DNA of 64,000 bases from Syngnathus acus (lineage: Eukaryota > Chordata > Actinopteri > Syngnathiformes > Syngnathidae). The position numbers were made by a program, and so were the translations under genes. Shown piece by piece: positions 63,091 to 64,000 of the stretch (position 1 is its first letter; the number at the start of each line of letters is the position of its first letter). The notes beneath the pieces were generated by a model, which searched no databases, was not told where the DNA came from, and saw only the letters and a list, made by a program, of their open reading frames with translations. Location: NCBI RefSeq assembly GCF_901709675.1, contig NC_051089.1:8555476-8619475 (forward strand). Direction: 5' to 3'.

Positions 63091-64000
63091 AGTCCACTAA
63101 TAAGCATATTCTATGCAAAATCGGTGTTGCCTTCTTCAAGTCTTAAAATTTCCCACTCTTGTTATCAGGAAAAGTGTGTATGATCCATACAACTAAATCT
63201 GAAGTTTAGGTAAGAGGTACTGAGCCTTGAACCTTAATAGCTAAATATCTCTTGACTACCTGGTTTGTTTTCAAACTTGGAATAATTCGACTGCTGCAAT
63301 CAGAATATTATGTCCAACAAAACATTATATATCAACCAAAGCTCACCTGCCAAAAACAGTAAAATAAAGTGTGAGGAAGCAATTAACAACAGTAAAATGC
63401 AGTGATGACTCAAAGAGAGACTCCCGTATGAAGATTAATCCTTTATCAAACAGACTGCACAATGAGAATTCACAGGCCATTTCCAATATTTGGTCAGAGA
63501 GGATCCACAGGGGTGTCCTGCTCTATCTCTGCTCTAACCTTGGGTAGGAACGCAACTTTTCCTATGGTTGCTCATATAAGTTAAACATGAATCCACTCCG
63601 CACTTATTTCATAATCACGCCAAGACATTTCCTAACGCTTTTGTTGAATTAGTTTGTTCTTCACTCAGACTTTTTATTCAAGAGCTGGCTGGAAAAAAAG
63701 ATAGGACTTCCAACTTCCACGCCTTGTTAGTTTAGTGGGCTTTCTCTGCTGCTTATAAAATGGTAATAAAATAGTCACAATAAACAACCAAATTAATAAT
63801 TAAAGGAGATTTAACTGCATACTTTTGCATGGGTAAGTGGTCAAATATATTCTGGACAAAGACATAAGTGTGGCTCATTCCAGTGAGGGGGGGAAGGGTT
63901 TGGAAGGGGGTGAGGTGTTCCATTTCTTTTTATCGGTGAATAATTAATTCTAGAAGCTAAGAAAATTTAGCTATTCATGACCTTGATAGTGGGCACATTA

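Larger units (their letters stand above)
45185..64000. other. gene-poor region downstream of ppfibp2
   Basis: I could support no complete gene here. It holds repeats (listed separately), one unassigned minus-strand open frame near 48.1-48.4 kb, and several GC-richer islands in AT-rich DNA (46.94-47.2, 56.6-56.9, 58.95-59.25, 60.78-60.98 and 61.29-61.5 kb) that could be conserved regulatory elements. That cannot be judged without alignment. Confidence 0.45.

Noticed and set aside
1-64000. CRISPR arrays, bacterial operons or phage-type systems
   Set aside because: The window has spliced vertebrate genes and SINEs. The short tandem repeats seen are microsatellites without unique spacers.
1-64000. 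tRNA genes
   Set aside because: The only A/B-box pair with good matches belongs to the SINE head at about 53.1-53.2 kb. No cloverleaf-capable sequence was recognised elsewhere by eye.

Overview
The window looks like nuclear DNA of a bony fish. It is AT-rich with short GT-AG introns, dispersed tRNA-derived SINE copies ending in (ATGG)n, and many microsatellites. It carries two multi-exon plus-strand genes whose best matches are the vertebrate neighbours SYT9 and PPFIBP2. In human 11p15.4, as I recall it, the order is SYT9 - OLFML1 - PPFIBP2, so the pair reads as conserved vertebrate synteny. The fish species cannot be named from this sequence.

Layout. 1-12.4 kb: intergenic, with old SINE pieces and no gene I can support. 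12.5-12.9 kb: a CpG-rich promoter of syt9 holding an RE1/NRSE-like motif. 12907-24388: syt9, seven coding exons, about 557 residues, with N-terminal cysteines, one membrane segment, C2A and C2B. Its 3' UTR probably ends near 25.8 kb. 25.8-30.5 kb: a short intergenic stretch with a G16 run and no OLFML1 that I can see. 30.5-30.9 kb: purine-rich promoter and uORF-dense leader of ppfibp2. 30831-44709: ppfibp2 (liprin-beta-2), 22 coding exons, about 868 residues, with an N-terminal coiled coil, a low-complexity linker and three SAM domains. A strong poly(A) signal lies at 45157. 45.2-64 kb: gene-poor DNA with one full-length SINE carrying a perfect 12-bp target-site duplication, a block of AT palindromes, an A26 tract, some GC-richer islands that may be regulatory, and one minus-strand open frame (about 48.1-48.4 kb) that has coding-like composition but that I cannot name.

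How they work together. Synaptotagmin-9 is a calcium sensor for vesicle exocytosis. Liprin-beta-2 is a scaffold that pairs with liprin-alpha proteins at synapses and cell edges. Both start regions contain REST-type motifs (good for syt9, weaker for ppfibp2), which would fit neuron-restricted expression, but that is inference. All exon phases in both gene models were checked by hand and close in frame. I found no prokaryote-like system, CRISPR array or new multi-gene system in this window.
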